Source: Mycobacterium sp.
Lineage (GTDB): Bacteria; Actinomycetota; Actinomycetes; Mycobacteriales; Mycobacteriaceae
Length of the DNA stretch: 48,879 nt
Direction: 5' to 3'
Assembly: GCA_018401645.1 (NCBI GenBank)
Contig: JAGYKK010000021.1
Location: 1-48,879, forward strand
In this document: one piece after another, positions 8,792 to 17,112 of the stretch
How positions within the stretch are numbered: position 1 is the stretch's first letter
Layout: every line of letters begins with the position of its first letter
Made by a program: the position numbers and the translations under genes
The notes under the pieces: generated by a model
The model's input: only the letters and a program-made list of their open reading frames with translations
What the model was told of the DNA's origin: nothing
The model's database searches: none

Positions 8792-10320
8792 GCCCCTACC
8801 TGTCTCCGTGAACCGGCGATCGTGGTCGGCGATCGATCCCGGCCGGCGCCGGTGATCCGTTCGGCGGCCAGCCGACCGGACAGCAGAGCCGTCGGCACGC
8901 CCACTCCCGGAACCGTGCAAGACCCGGCCAGCACTGCGTTGTCGACCCCGCGCACGAGGTTGGCGGGCCGGAAGGGGCCGGTCTGGGAGAAGGTATGCGC
9001 CAGCGCGAACGGCGAACCGGCGATCATTCCCTGCCGCGCCCAGTCGGCCGGGGTCACGACGTCGAGCACGTCGACGTCCTCGTCGAGTCCGGGGAGCAGT
9101 CGCTCAGCGGCCTTGGCGAGCATCTGCCGGGCGTAGGTGTCACCCTCGGCCGCCCAATTGATTTTGCCCACTTCCAGATTCGGACACGGGGCAAGCACGA
9201 AAAGCAGATCGCGCCCTGCCGGCGCGAGGGTTGGATCACCGGCGGTCGGCATGGTCACCAGTAGCGACGGATCACTCATCAGGACGCCGTCGCCGATAAT
9301 CTCATCGAAAGTCTTCGACCAGTTGGCACCAAAACTGATGTTGTGGTGTTGCAGCGCACCCCGAACCGAGGGCACGCCGGCGTGGACCACCACGCATGAC
9401 GGGGAGGGCCGGAATTTGATCGGGCGACGGGGTGTGCGGCCGAGCAACTCGTAGGTCAGGGGTAACTCGGTGGTGAGAACCACCGCGTCGCAGGCGATCC
9501 GGTCACCGGAGTCGGTGCACACGGCCGTCACCCGCGAACCGGACCGCTCCAGACGCGTCACGGTGGACCCGTACCGGAATTGGACTCCGGCGTCGGTTGC
9601 CGCAGCGGCCATTCCTTCAGGCACGGCCCGCATGCCACCCTTGGGGAAGTACACCCCGGCGATGGTGTCCATGTAGGCGATCACCGCATAGGCGGCCAGG
9701 GCCTGCTGCGGAGGCACGCCGGCGTATAGCGCCTGAAAGGTGAAGATCCGCCGCAGTCGCTCATCGGTGATGAAACGGCCCACCATGCGGTCCCATCCGC
9801 GGAAGCCGCCGATCGCTGCCAACCGGGCCAACTGCGGGGTCACCAACGACAGCGGGGAGGAAAAGTTGGATCCGATGAATCCGTCGATCTCCAACCGGTA
9901 CAACTCGGTCAGCCAGTCCCGCAGTCGCAGGTAACCGGCGGCCTGGTCCGGGCCGGCGAACTCCTCGATGGCCGCGGTCATCGCGGCGACGTCGGAATGC
10001 ACATCCAGCGTGCTGCCATCGGCGAACGATGCGCGGTAGGCGGGGTCGGACGGCATCAACTCGAGATAGTCGGCCATCGAGGCGCCGACGGCGCCGAAGG
10101 CCTCCTCGATGATGTCGGGCATGGTGAGCACCGTGGCGCCGGTGTCGATCTTGTAGCCCCGGATATCGGCCTGGCCCACCCGGCCGCCCGGGAAACCGTA
10201 ACGTTCGACGACGGTGACCGCGCGTCCCTGCCCGGCCAGGTGCAGCGCGGCCGACAGGCCCGACAGTCCGGCACCCACCACAACCACATGGTCGGTCGTC
10301 CCGGGAATAGTGCGCATCAT
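8788..10320 (-). CDS. crtI: Phytoene desaturase
   Basis: 510 residues. The N-terminal FAD-binding motif VVVGAGLSGLSAALHLAGQG lies near residues 13-32, and the C-terminal carotenoid-desaturase signature GSCTVPGVGVPTALLSG near residues 470-486. CrtI introduces the conjugated double bonds that turn phytoene into lycopene at the membrane. AAGGAG lies about 5-10 nt before ATG 10320, ten bases after crtE ends. No frame defect. Confidence 0.92.
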   Translation of the reverse strand: MMRTIPGTTDHVVVVGAGLSGLSAALHLAGQGRAVTVVERYGFPGGRVGQADIRGYKIDTGATVLTMPDIIEEAFGAVGASMADYLELMPSDPAYRASFADGSTLDVHSDVAAMTAAIEEFAGPDQAAGYLRLRDWLTELYRLEIDGFIGSNFSSPLSLVTPQLARLAAIGGFRGWDRMVGRFITDERLRRIFTFQALYAGVPPQQALAAYAVIAYMDTIAGVYFPKGGMRAVPEGMAAAATDAGVQFRYGSTVTRLERSGSRVTAVCTDSGDRIACDAVVLTTELPLTYELLGRTPRRPIKFRPSPSCVVVHAGVPSVRGALQHHNISFGANWSKTFDEIIGDGVLMSDPSLLVTMPTAGDPTLAPAGRDLLFVLAPCPNLEVGKINWAAEGDTYARQMLAKAAERLLPGLDEDVDVLDVVTPADWARQGMIAGSPFALAHTFSQTGPFRPANLVRGVDNAVLAGSCTVPGVGVPTALLSGRLAAERITGAGRDRSPTTIAGSRRQVGA

Positions 10321-10330
10321 CGACTCCTTC

Positions 10331-11566
10331 TCACGTCGCTCGTACGGTGCATACCGAGGCCATATCGGCTAGCGCCGATTGCGCCCAGCCGTCGATGCGG
10401 TCGTCGCGGATGTGACCGATGGCCTCGGCAAGACGATCGGTGATCAACTCCTCGATCCAGTCCGCGGCGCCGGTCGCCACGATCAGGGTGCGCCAGTGGG
10501 CGATGTCGGATTCGGTGAGTTCCTCGGCGTTCATCAACTCGGTGAACTGGCGACGGATGGTGCTGTCGGCCATCCGGTGGGCCGTCACGACGACGCTGGT
10601 GGCCTTGCGCTCAGCGAGGTCACCGCCGACCGGTTTGCCGGTGAGGGTGGGCGAACCGAAGACTCCGAGAATGTCGTCTCGCAACTGAAACGCCTCCCCC
10701 AGCGCATTCCCGTACCGCCCCAGAATGTCAGTCAGATCATCGCGGCCTGCCATCGCGGCGCCGATCTCCAGTGGCCGCCGCACCGTGTAGTTGCCGGACT
10801 TGCGGCGCGCGACGTCGAGCACGGTGTCTAGATCGGGTAGAGCGCCCGCGTCGTTGGCGACGTCGGCGATCTGCCCCACGGCCAGCTCGACCCGCATCGC
10901 GTCGTAGTGCGGCCAGGCCCGCGTCAGTGCCTCCGGTGCCAGACCACTTTCCCGCATCATCTGCTCGGCCCATACCAGGCACAGGTCAGAGAGCAGGGTC
11001 GCCAGCGATGCGCCGAAGCGATCCTGGGACCCGGAAAGCCCGTGGTCGCGATGCCACTGCCCGAACTGCACGTGCGCGGCCGCGCGGCCGCGGCGCAGGG
11101 GGGAGTCGTCCATGACGTCGTCCTGAAGCAGGGCGAAAGCCTGGAGCAGTTCCAGTCCGGCGCTGGCGCGCAGGGCTGCACCGTCGGGGCCGGCTCCGCA
11201 CAGCCAGCCCAGGTACATGAAGGTCGAGCGCAGGCACTTGCCGCCATCGACGAATTGGATCAGGACGTCGCCCGCGATGTCGATGCCGGTCCTGTCCAAC
11301 TGAGGCAGGCACCGGGTGTTCACGAAATCGGACACCTGAGCCAGAGCCGTCTGCCGCACGCCGTTGCGCCAGATTTCGAATTCGGCACCCGGCGACGTGG
11401 CTACCCGGGCCGCCGGTGCGGGGGCAATGGCGATGCGCGGCGACGAGACGTCATTCGCTCGCAAATGCCTCACCCTTCCGTCCGTTCGGATGCGCCGCAT
11501 CCGTGGGGCACTCCCCAATTCAAGACGACCCCGGGCCGCAGTGCCCGTCGTGGCCCACATGGTCAT
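10331..11566 (-). CDS. crtE: Polyprenyl (geranylgeranyl) diphosphate synthase
   Basis: An isoprenyl diphosphate synthase. It has GGKCLRST near the expected GGKxxRP position, a first Asp-rich motif in LLQDDVMDDSPLRRG, RRKSGNYT for the KxxYT region, and a second Asp-rich region FQLRDDILGVFG. It should supply GGPP to CrtB. The frame opens at ATG 11566, but the first 40-50 residues are low-complexity and not family-like. A shorter start (for example ATG 11500) is possible. First gene of the crt operon, divergent from the SDR at 11751. Confidence 0.88.
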   Translation of the reverse strand: MTMWATTGTAARGRLELGSAPRMRRIRTDGRVRHLRANDVSSPRIAIAPAPAARVATSPGAEFEIWRNGVRQTALAQVSDFVNTRCLPQLDRTGIDIAGDVLIQFVDGGKCLRSTFMYLGWLCGAGPDGAALRASAGLELLQAFALLQDDVMDDSPLRRGRAAAHVQFGQWHRDHGLSGSQDRFGASLATLLSDLCLVWAEQMMRESGLAPEALTRAWPHYDAMRVELAVGQIADVANDAGALPDLDTVLDVARRKSGNYTVRRPLEIGAAMAGRDDLTDILGRYGNALGEAFQLRDDILGVFGSPTLTGKPVGGDLAERKATSVVVTAHRMADSTIRRQFTELMNAEELTESDIAHWRTLIVATGAADWIEELITDRLAEAIGHIRDDRIDGWAQSALADMASVCTVRAT

Positions 11567-11582
11567 GTTCGCGTAATGATTG

Positions 11583-11599
11583 GACCGCCTATTACGGTC
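11583..11599. promoter_or_regulatory. Inverted repeat in the crtE/SDR divergent region
   Basis: GACCG-N7-CGGTC, with perfect 5-bp arms, lies 17-33 bp before the longest crtE start in the only intergenic space from which the crt operon can be read. Its placement suits an operator for the operon, but no regulator gene adjoins it and the arms are short, so this is a candidate only. Confidence 0.3.
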
Positions 11600-11625
11600 T
11601 ACGCCATTATGCCCTCTCAGCAGGG

Positions 11626-11727
11626 ATGATGCATTTCCCCACCCGCCGTGACTGCGTCGGGTGCGTCGGGTGCTACAACTGCTCGGGGCTGGAAAATGCC
11701 CGCGGACTCCGCAACGTGCACGCTTAA
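11626..11727 (+). CDS. Small Cys-rich protein with CxxC periodicity (33 aa)
   Basis: An ORF of 33 residues (MMHFPTRRDC VGCVGCYNCS..., then GLENARGLRNVHA). Four Cys occur at every third position (residues 10, 13, 16, 19), followed by a Gly-Leu-Asn-Ala segment. The C-terminal pattern resembles the end of longer CxxC-repeat proteins I associate with mycobacteria, so it may be a short member or the tail of a truncated one. It sits just before the SDR start. No strong ribosome-binding site is visible, so it may be leaderless or untranslated. Metal or nucleic-acid binding is only a guess. Confidence 0.4.
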   Translation: MMHFPTRRDCVGCVGCYNCSGLENARGLRNVHA

Positions 11728-11750
11728 TCGGTGGTGGAAGGACTTCAGAC

Positions 11751-12491
11751 GTGGCTCAGTTAAGCGGGAAGGTTGCCCTGGTGACCGGAGTGTCATCCGG
11801 TCTCGGCGCGACGGTGGCGCAGTTGTTCGCCGAGCGTGGCGCGACGGTGTTCGGGATCGCCCGCGACACCGCCCGGATGGCGGCGGTGTTCGAGACCGTG
11901 CCCGGCGGCGTCTACACCTCGGTCGACATCACCAACCCGCAGGCCTGCAAAGCTGCCGTCGAGCAGTGTGTGCGGCAGTTCGGCCAGCTCGACATACTGG
12001 TCAACGCCGCGGGCTTCCATCAGATGCGGCACACCGCCGACGTCACCGACGATGACTGGGCCTATGACCTGGCGGCCAACCTCAACGGCCCGTTCTACCT
12101 GTGCCGGGCCGCGCTGCCGCACCTGCTGGGGGTCGGGGGCAACATCGTCAACGTCGCCTCGGTGGCCGGGGTGGAGGGCGAGGTTTACTCCGCCGGTTAC
12201 TGCGCTGCCAAACACGGCCTGGTGGGTCTGACCCGGGCGCTTGCGGTCGAGTTCACCAAGGAACGACTGCGGGTCAACGTGGTCTGCCCGGGCGGAATGC
12301 TGACCCCCCAGGTCACCGACTTCGCCGCCCCGGATAACGCCGACTTCAAGCTGATCATGCGGATCGCCGCACCGCGGGGATTGATGGAACCATTGGACGT
12401 GGCACACGTCATCGCGTTCTTGGCCAGTGACGACGCCGCTGCAGTACATGGGGCGGTCTACCCGATCGACAACGGCAAACTGGCCGGCTGA
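11751..12491 (+). CDS. SDR family oxidoreductase
   Basis: 246 residues of the classical short-chain dehydrogenase type: cofactor motif TGVSSGLG near residues 12-19, NAAG near residue 84, a catalytic Ser in NVASVAG, and YCAAKHG (YxxxK) near residue 150. The GTG start at 11751 is chosen because GGAAGGA precedes it by about 8 nt and MAQLSGKVALVTG is the normal N-terminus. It is divergent from the carotenoid operon and could be co-regulated with it, but its substrate is unknown. Confidence 0.88.
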   Translation: MAQLSGKVALVTGVSSGLGATVAQLFAERGATVFGIARDTARMAAVFETVPGGVYTSVDITNPQACKAAVEQCVRQFGQLDILVNAAGFHQMRHTADVTDDDWAYDLAANLNGPFYLCRAALPHLLGVGGNIVNVASVAGVEGEVYSAGYCAAKHGLVGLTRALAVEFTKERLRVNVVCPGGMLTPQVTDFAAPDNADFKLIMRIAAPRGLMEPLDVAHVIAFLASDDAAAVHGAVYPIDNGKLAG

Positions 12492-12516
12492 ATCCACAGC
12501 GGAACTCGACCGCGGT

Positions 12517-12852
12517 TTACCGCTCAGCGGCCTGCAGCACACCGACCTGCTCGGGGCAGTAGGCCCCGATGGCCGCACCCAGGAACTGAAATGCCTGCGA
12601 CTGGGAGGTCGCGCGGGCCAAGTTGAGCGAGACGAACTCCGCTGCCGCGTAGGCGTCGCCATCGACACCCCGGAGTAATCGTTTGCAGGTGATCTTGCCC
12701 AGCCAGGCGTTGTAGTCCCGCTGACCATAGATGCCGAATGCCTGCAACTGCTCGGCGAAGTCGGTATCGCGATCGGCCTGGGCCGGTGCGGCCAGAACCA
12801 CCGCCGCCGCTGCGACCGCGAAGGTCGCCAGCGCGCGCGTGCGGTAGGTCAT
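12517..12852 (-). CDS. DUF732 family secreted protein
   Basis: 111 residues with a signal peptide (MTYRTRALATFAVAAAAVVL, then AAPAQA). The mature part has two conserved Cys (in GKITCKRLL and GAYCPEQVG) and the helical pattern of mycobacterial DUF732 exported proteins, whose function is unknown. ATG 12852 is chosen because it places the signal peptide at the N-terminus. Convergent with the SDR. Confidence 0.85.
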   Translation of the reverse strand: MTYRTRALATFAVAAAAVVLAAPAQADRDTDFAEQLQAFGIYGQRDYNAWLGKITCKRLLRGVDGDAYAAAEFVSLNLARATSQSQAFQFLGAAIGAYCPEQVGVLQAAER

Positions 12853-12925
12853 GTCGGGAATTGTAGGCGCATCACCGTGGTGGGCTAGTCTTTGGGCGGC
12901 GTCCATTACACGATCGCGGGGAGCT

Positions 12926-13387
12926 ATGCATCGAAGCGGACCATCCCGATGGGCGGGTGCCTGGCCGCGAGTGGCGCGCTCCGGCGGCGTCGTTGCATTC
13001 ATCACCGACACCACGTGTCAGCCGACGCAACCGACAACTACCCCATTCCCAGCCGGATGATCATGACCGGATGTACGGCCGAGCAGATCATGGCTGCCGC
13101 ACGACGTGGAGCCGATCTACTTCGAGCGGTACATGATCGATTACAACAACAAGTCGCCGGAGATCCAGCAAGCGGCCCGCGACTACATTCACGGATTCTT
13201 CGCGAAGAGCCCCGCCGACCGCCGGGCGTGGTCAGAGGAATTGGCCACCAACGCCTTCTCTAATCCACTGGCCTTCCAGTGGCCCAATCACTCGAAGCTG
13301 TTCTTCAACAACAAGGGTGTGGCGGCCAACACCACCGACATCTGTCAGCAGTACCCGCCCAACGACATGTCGCTCTGGGTGTGGTGA
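12926..13387 (+). pseudogene. DUF5078-type secreted protein, frameshifted twice
   Basis: The ATG at 12926 follows GGGGAG and opens a signal-peptide-like frame. The mature start ADATDNYPIPSRMIMTGCTA lies in a second frame, with a switch near 13010. The conserved core EPIYFERYMIDYNNKSPE to the C-terminal ICQQYPPNDMSLWVW lies in a third frame, with a switch near 13105. Joined, the parts match the mycobacterial DUF5078 exported family. Its stop overlaps the GTG of the next gene. Either two sequencing indels or a decaying gene. Confidence 0.75.
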
Positions 13388-13800
13388 ACGGGGCCGTGTC
13401 CTCGCCGGTGGTCGACCGGTGGCTCGACGTCATCGAGAACGGCCAGACCGTTGATCTCGACGACCTACTCGCCGAGGATGCGATTTTCTGCTGCGCCTTA
13501 CTCCCGGCGGTCTTCACCCCTCAGCGCGGACGGGCTACCACGGCCGCCTATCTTCGCGCCGCGGAACACATGTTCACCGGCACCGGTTTCCACCGTCAAC
13601 ACCTGGATTCAGCCGCTACTCCGCGGTCCTCACGAGTTCCTCATAGTACGCTGAGGTCCGACATCGGTCGAGAAGGCGCATCGTTATTGCGATGGAGCAG
13701 ACGGCAGGGTTGAAGCGTCAGTGAAAGGAAGTGATGATCCGGCCGTTCCAGGGCCTGCGGTCGTCATCCTTAAGATGGCGGCGAGGAGTTTGCTCGCCGA
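13384..13800 (+). pseudogene. Nuclear transport factor 2 (SnoaL)-like protein, degraded
   Basis: GTG 13384 overlaps the upstream TGA. The N-terminal part SSPVVDRWLDVIENGQT and TPQRGRATTAAYLRAAE is a clear NTF2-like helix start. After GTGFHR the frame breaks several times. Recognisable pieces reappear as VMIRPFQGL near 13730 and VVILKMAA near 13760, which belong to the family's C-terminus. The reading frame is lost over about 130 bp. Small-molecule binding or an isomerase role would be typical, but this copy cannot make the whole protein as written. Confidence 0.7.
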
Positions 13801-14853
13801 TCTCATGAGGCCGGCACCAGTCGGTTGCCACGGTCCAAGCATTTTCCGTTTTTGCTTTCGGAACGCCAGTTCGAACCCGAAGCCACCGGAGCTAACAGGA
13901 CGTTTTTCATCTCCCACGTCGTTCGCCGGGCCCGCTGACAGTGGCACCTGGAAGCGACTGGGCCGATGTGGCATTAGAGTTGAGGATGCCGCTTCCTTCG
14001 CGGGCGCCCGACGTGCCAGCCAAGGCCTGTAGTTAGCCGGGGCGCTGGGAGTCGTTGATGAGTCGCCCGAACAACGCCGCCGCCCATATCGGCGGATGGC
14101 GCGCGCGTGTGCCGGCGTGAAGTTGCCGCCGGTTGTCACCGGCTTTGCCCGGCGTCGCGCAGGCGGACGCGTCAGACACCGGCGCCACCGGCGCGTCAGA
14201 CACCGGCGCCACCGGCGCGTCGAACAGCGCCGCAGCGACCAACGAGGGCAGACATTAGTCTCCCGCAACGTCGTCTCCCGCAGCGATGTCTCCGCAGCGT
14301 CGTCTGGCGTCAATATCCACCGCGTCGACGTCGTCACGTCGCACCGACCGGGGCGCGAATGCCCGCAACCCGCGGCAATGATTTACCATGGCATCGGCTG
14401 ATTCATTGCCACAACATGATCCCGGACAGCGTCCGGCGCAATGAACCCGCGAGTTCAGCCTTAAACATCAGTTCAGCGCGCGTCGAGTTCAGCGTAGGCA
14501 TCGAAGTTCTTATCGGCATCGAGTTCCCAGCACTGCCGCAACGACTTCGGACTGTCGTCCATTTCCCGGCACCGGTCACGCCATTCCGCGGCGCCCCTGA
14601 CTGACGCCGACCCGTTGGCCCCATTTGGTTCACGTGCCGATCGCGTGCAGCCCTGCCCGCAGTCACGGCGGTCGCCGCCGCGCCGCAAGAACCTCACCGC
14701 GCGGTCGGCGGATGGCTTCCCAGCTCTTGTTACGCCGTCGGACTGAACGCCACCAGCGGTGCCGGAGCGCACCACTGGACTCCCGGCACTGTGGGCACTG
14801 CTGGCCTGGACCGCCAGGATCTCGGCTTGCGCGACGGCCCAATTTGACGAACG
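13801..14853. other. About 1 kb with no confident gene
   Basis: No frame here has family-like content over a useful length. Two weak signals are noted. On the minus strand at 14473-14601 a frame ends AAEWRDRCREMDDSPKSL and RQCWELDADKNFDAYAEL, which has natural-looking composition and may be the tail of a broken gene. Just before 14854, in another frame, LPALWALLAWTARISA resembles the hydrophobic N-terminal segment of mycobacterial secreted proteins and may be the displaced N-terminus of the DUF4185 gene. Confidence 0.6.
14169..14216. repeat. 24-bp tandem repeat, two copies plus partial third
   Basis: The unit GCGTCAGACACC plus GGCGCCACCGGC occurs twice exactly, and the next bases GCGTC begin a third. 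It contains GGCGCC palindromes. On the minus strand it would encode repeats of APVAPVSD, but the surrounding frame is not recognisable. Confidence 0.85.
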
Positions 14854-16146
14854 ATGGCGGCCCGGACGGTAGCGGCCCAGGCACTGGCCGCCTCGGCCAC
14901 CGCCAACGCCGGTGTCGCGACCGCCGCCGCGGTGGCCACGCCACCCAGCACCTTGGCATCGACGCCGATCGGCTGGGTGACCGGCCAGCGCAATTCGGGG
15001 TTCCCGGGTTCAAACTGGACGCAGACCAACAACACCCGATGGGCAAACGTCTACGGCACCGACCTGGGCGTGATGTGGGTCAACGGCGACAACGGCCTGA
15101 CCCAGGTGGCCTTCGGCGACACGTTCAGCGGGGTCAACATGACCGGCGACTGGCGCTCCAACGTGCTCCTGCTCAGCGATGACACCCAGCTTTACGACGG
15201 CCTGTCGCTGATCAATACCGGCCCTGCCGGGCAGTTCATCCCGGCGGCCCGCAACCAGGTGTTCTTCATCGGCTCCGAGGTCACCAATATTCCGTCGGCC
15301 GCTGTCTACGCCAACGGCGAGAACTACGTGAATTACTTCTCGGTGAAGTCCTGGGACACGCCGGGCCGCTGGACCACCAACTACTCGGCGATCTCGATGT
15401 ACGACGAGGCCAGCGACAAATGGGTGCTGCAGCCCTCGACAGTCCGCTCGGCGGGCTGGTTCCGATCATCGACGCCGTACCGCGCCGGTGATCAGAACTT
15501 CCAGCAGGCCGCCTACGTGTTGCAACCGGAAAGCAAGGTTGAACCGGGCGGCACCCGCTACGTCTACGCGTTCGGCACCCCGGCCGGACGAACCGGATCG
15601 GCCTTCCTATCCCGCGTTCCCGAGGGTGCGATGACCGACCTGGGGCAATACGAGTACTGGGACGGCGACACCTGGGTGCTCGACAATCCGGCCGTGGCCG
15701 CGCCGATCATCGGCGACTCCCCCAACTCCGCCGGTTTGTTCGGATTCGTCCGGGACGTGGCCAACAACCCGAGGTTCTTCGGCGGCTGGTTCGCCGGCCT
15801 CGTCGGCGCCAAAACCGGCGGTAACGTCAGCGAGATGAGCGTGCAGTACAACGATTACCTGGACAAGTATGTCGTGATGTACGGCAACGGCCAGAACAAC
15901 GTCATCCTGCGCACCGCCGACACCCCCGAAGGCCCCTGGTCGACGCCGGTGACGGTCGCCACCTCGTTTCAGTACCCGGGTCTCTACGCACCGCTGATCC
16001 ATCCCCTGTCGGGCACCGGCGCATTGACCGACTCTGCCGGGGATCCCGACGTGAACAACCTGTACTGGAACATGTCGTTGTGGGGCAACTACAACGTAGT
16101 GCTGATGCAGACCGATTTGGCGCCGCTGAACACCACAATCGTCTAG
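14854..16146 (+). CDS. DUF4185 domain secreted protein
   Basis: 430 residues. After about 35 Ala/Thr-rich residues comes a long beta-propeller-like domain of the DUF4185 type: TGQRNSGFPGSNWTQTNNTR, FGDTFSGV, YVYAFGTPAGRTG, VQYNDYLDKYVVMYGN, then a C-terminal NLYWNMSLWGNYNVVLM. The fold resembles five-bladed glycoside hydrolase-like propellers, and a carbohydrate-active role outside the cell is likely but unproven. No proper signal peptide is present at ATG 14854. A hydrophobic stretch just upstream in another frame suggests that the true N-terminus is frameshifted or lost. Confidence 0.8.
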   Translation: MAARTVAAQALAASATANAGVATAAAVATPPSTLASTPIGWVTGQRNSGFPGSNWTQTNNTRWANVYGTDLGVMWVNGDNGLTQVAFGDTFSGVNMTGDWRSNVLLLSDDTQLYDGLSLINTGPAGQFIPAARNQVFFIGSEVTNIPSAAVYANGENYVNYFSVKSWDTPGRWTTNYSAISMYDEASDKWVLQPSTVRSAGWFRSSTPYRAGDQNFQQAAYVLQPESKVEPGGTRYVYAFGTPAGRTGSAFLSRVPEGAMTDLGQYEYWDGDTWVLDNPAVAAPIIGDSPNSAGLFGFVRDVANNPRFFGGWFAGLVGAKTGGNVSEMSVQYNDYLDKYVVMYGNGQNNVILRTADTPEGPWSTPVTVATSFQYPGLYAPLIHPLSGTGALTDSAGDPDVNNLYWNMSLWGNYNVVLMQTDLAPLNTTIV

Positions 16147-16148
16147 CG

Positions 16149-16448
16149 GTGAACCCGCCCGCCCACTACCGCCTGGCCAAGCCCGCGTTGACGATCACCC
16201 GTTCCGGCCAAAGCCCACTACCGTTGCACAGCGGATTCACCGGCGCGGCCAAGATCTGGCAGGTCTACACCGGCGGAATCAACGCCCCGGGTCTGGGCAG
16301 CGGCCCCCAACTCGGCGACGGCTCCTACGCGCTGCTGCTGGTCTCCGACGATGGCATCGGAGCCATGGCTCAACGCCAGGACAGTTTCAGCCTGATCCTG
16401 CGGGGCGTCACGGCCCCGGCGCCGACCCCGGTCCCTATCGAGGTATAG
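16149..16448 (+). CDS. Hypothetical protein (99 aa)
   Basis: GTG 16149 begins 2 bp after the DUF4185 stop and opens a 99-residue frame with balanced composition (HYRLAKPALTITRSGQ..., YALLLVSDDG, DSFSLILRGV). I do not recognise a family. The beta-rich pattern could be a small extracellular domain coupled to the DUF4185 protein. It ends overlapping the tail of the convergent HNH gene by 14 bp. Confidence 0.5.
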   Translation: MNPPAHYRLAKPALTITRSGQSPLPLHSGFTGAAKIWQVYTGGINAPGLGSGPQLGDGSYALLLVSDDGIGAMAQRQDSFSLILRGVTAPAPTPVPIEV

Positions 16449-17091
16449 CCGGACAACCGGCCAGCACGCCGGCGATCGCGTCATACTCGGCCTGGGTCAC
16501 CCACAATCCATAGTTGCTTTTGATGTCGACGATCCGCGTGACGAACGTGCAGCGGTAGGCGACGTTGGGTGGTAGCCACGTCGCCGCATCACCGTCACCC
16601 TTTTGCTGGTTGACCCACCCGATCGTGGCCTGCAGGTTCGCCGGATCGTTGGCGAAGTCTCGGCGCCGGACCTCGTCGAGTTGTTGAGCGCCCTTCTGCC
16701 AGGCGTCCGACAGTGCGACGACGTGGTCGATCTGGACTTCCCCCGAACGCGGGCCCCGCACGAACTCCGCGGTGGTTCCGGTGTAGGGGTCGTTGAGGAT
16801 TCCGCTCAGTACCGCGCAGTCGTTGGAGCCAGGTTTGAGGACCACATCGACAAGATCGCGGCGCAGGATGTCGTTGCGGGTGTCGCACCCATTGCGACCA
16901 CCTGCCACCGCGACATCGTCGGTCCACGACTCACCGAACAGGCTGCGGTCGTAGCCGGTCTTCGGAGCGCGGCCCTTGATCTCCAGTGTCGCGAGTGTCG
17001 CCATAGCCTCGGTGGCCGCCGGCGGATCCGCGGCCACCGGCGACGCGGCGACGATGAGGCTCGCCGCGAACGCGGCGACAACCTGAAGCAC
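16435..17091 (-). CDS. Secreted HNH endonuclease family protein (DUF1524/GmrSD C-terminal-like)
   Basis: 218 residues with a signal peptide (VVAAFAASLIVAASPVAA). The nuclease core has GCDTRNDILRRDL, the HNH start IDHVVALSDAWQKGA near residues 122-136, then NDPANLQA and the terminal WLPPN...YRCTFV. Actinobacteria carry many exported proteins of this family; they are presumed nucleases acting outside the cell. The GTG at 17091 gives the signal peptide at the N-terminus. It is downstream of the exchanger remnant on the same strand. Confidence 0.82.
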   Translation of the reverse strand: MLQVVAAFAASLIVAASPVAADPPAATEAMATLATLEIKGRAPKTGYDRSLFGESWTDDVAVAGGRNGCDTRNDILRRDLVDVVLKPGSNDCAVLSGILNDPYTGTTAEFVRGPRSGEVQIDHVVALSDAWQKGAQQLDEVRRRDFANDPANLQATIGWVNQQKGDGDAATWLPPNVAYRCTFVTRIVDIKSNYGLWVTQAEYDAIAGVLAGCPAIPR

Positions 17092-17112
17092 TACCTGTGG
17101 TTGCGTGATGGG

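Noticed and set aside
14473..14775. 100-codon minus-strand ORF as a full gene
   Set aside because: Only the last 40 codons look natural. The rest is Arg/Gly-rich with no family signal, so it is only mentioned as a possible remnant.
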